43,763 nucleotides of DNA from Marinilabiliaceae bacterium (GTDB lineage: Bacteria; Bacteroidota; Bacteroidia; Bacteroidales; Marinilabiliaceae). Each line of letters opens with the position of its first letter. Position 1 is the first letter of the stretch. The stretch spans positions 1 through 43,763 of the forward strand of contig JABUTU010000073.1 in NCBI GenBank assembly GCA_021443545.1, in the 5' to 3' direction. Of the stretch, positions 43,714 to 43,763 are shown piece by piece. The notes below the pieces were generated by a model, which was not told the origin of the DNA, made no database searches, and saw only the letters and a list, made by a program, of their open reading frames with translations. A program made the position numbers and the translations under genes.

Positions 43714-43763
43714 GGAGAGATGGCAGAGTGGTCGATTGCACCGGTCTTGAAAACCGGCGTACG
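43714..43763 (+). tRNA. tRNA-Ser(UGA), 5' part, cut by the window edge
   Basis: Starts GGAGAGA at 43714; the D arm and the anticodon arm (anticodon TGA at 43748-43750) are complete, and the window ends in the variable arm. Identical over all 50 nt to the inverted copy at 1-50. Confidence 0.9.

Noticed and set aside
1-43763. CRISPR arrays or defence islands
   Set aside because: No regularly spaced repeats of 25-40 nt and no cas, restriction or toxin-antitoxin genes were seen.

Overview
The window comes from a Bacteroidales chromosome (phylum Bacteroidota). Start sites almost never have a Shine-Dalgarno sequence, and many genes follow the Bacteroidota promoter pattern (TTTG or TTG, 19-20 nt spacer, TAnnTTTG). 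The content is typical of the order: Lnb (DUF4105), DUF4301, DUF4465, Bacteroidota-type pyruvate kinase, pyrK-pyrD, menaquinone genes and lipoprotein glycosidases. A protease with a type IX secretion (T9SS) C-terminal sorting domain argues for a T9SS-bearing family and against Bacteroides itself. I cannot place it to genus. Both ends stop inside the same position of two inverted tRNA-Ser(UGA) genes, which looks like an assembly break at a repeat.

Layout. 0.2-5.8 kb (+): a tightly overlapping operon of phosphohexomutase, RsmF-like rRNA methyltransferase, MgtC-family protein, DUF4465 lipoprotein and an unstudied ATP-grasp protein. 6.0-6.6 kb: a small lipoprotein. 6.6-8.7 kb (-): PhnP-like hydrolase and RarA. 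8.9-12.3 kb (+): STAS protein, RNase Z, DUF4268, flavin reductase, LrgA, LrgB. 12.3-13.4 kb: a long AT-rich stretch with its own promoter and at most two tiny ORFs. 13.4-17.0 kb (+): XRE regulator, PyrK, PyrD and the lipoprotein N-acyltransferase Lnb. 17.1-19.0 kb: AroQ and pyruvate kinase. 19.1-20.5 kb (-): DUF4301. 20.8-23.0 kb (+): HU/IHF, a 28-residue basic peptide and RNase G. 23.4-28.8 kb (+): KDG kinase, T9SS serine protease, MenA, Xaa-Pro aminopeptidase. 28.9-39.7 kb (-): NrnA, FKBP, GH53, MenE and DacB; then RidA and GH3; then ClpB. 39.8-40.6 kb (+): Ndk and a second HU. 40.7-43.5 kb (-): ClpS and ClpA.

Most of this is housekeeping: nucleotide, aromatic and quinone synthesis, RNA processing, proteostasis and envelope work. 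The most unusual signal is a dense cluster of the palindrome GTATAC (18 copies between 12.6 and 16.7 kb, and only two noticed elsewhere) around the XRE regulator, pyrK-pyrD and lnb. It includes a 12-bp inverted repeat between pyrD and lnb. I read it as a possible local regulon of the XRE protein; this is inference. Other points are a ClpA whose first AAA+ ring looks catalytically crippled, a STAS protein with alanines in place of the phospho-acceptor serine, paired palindromes upstream of clpB, and a folded leader before rng.
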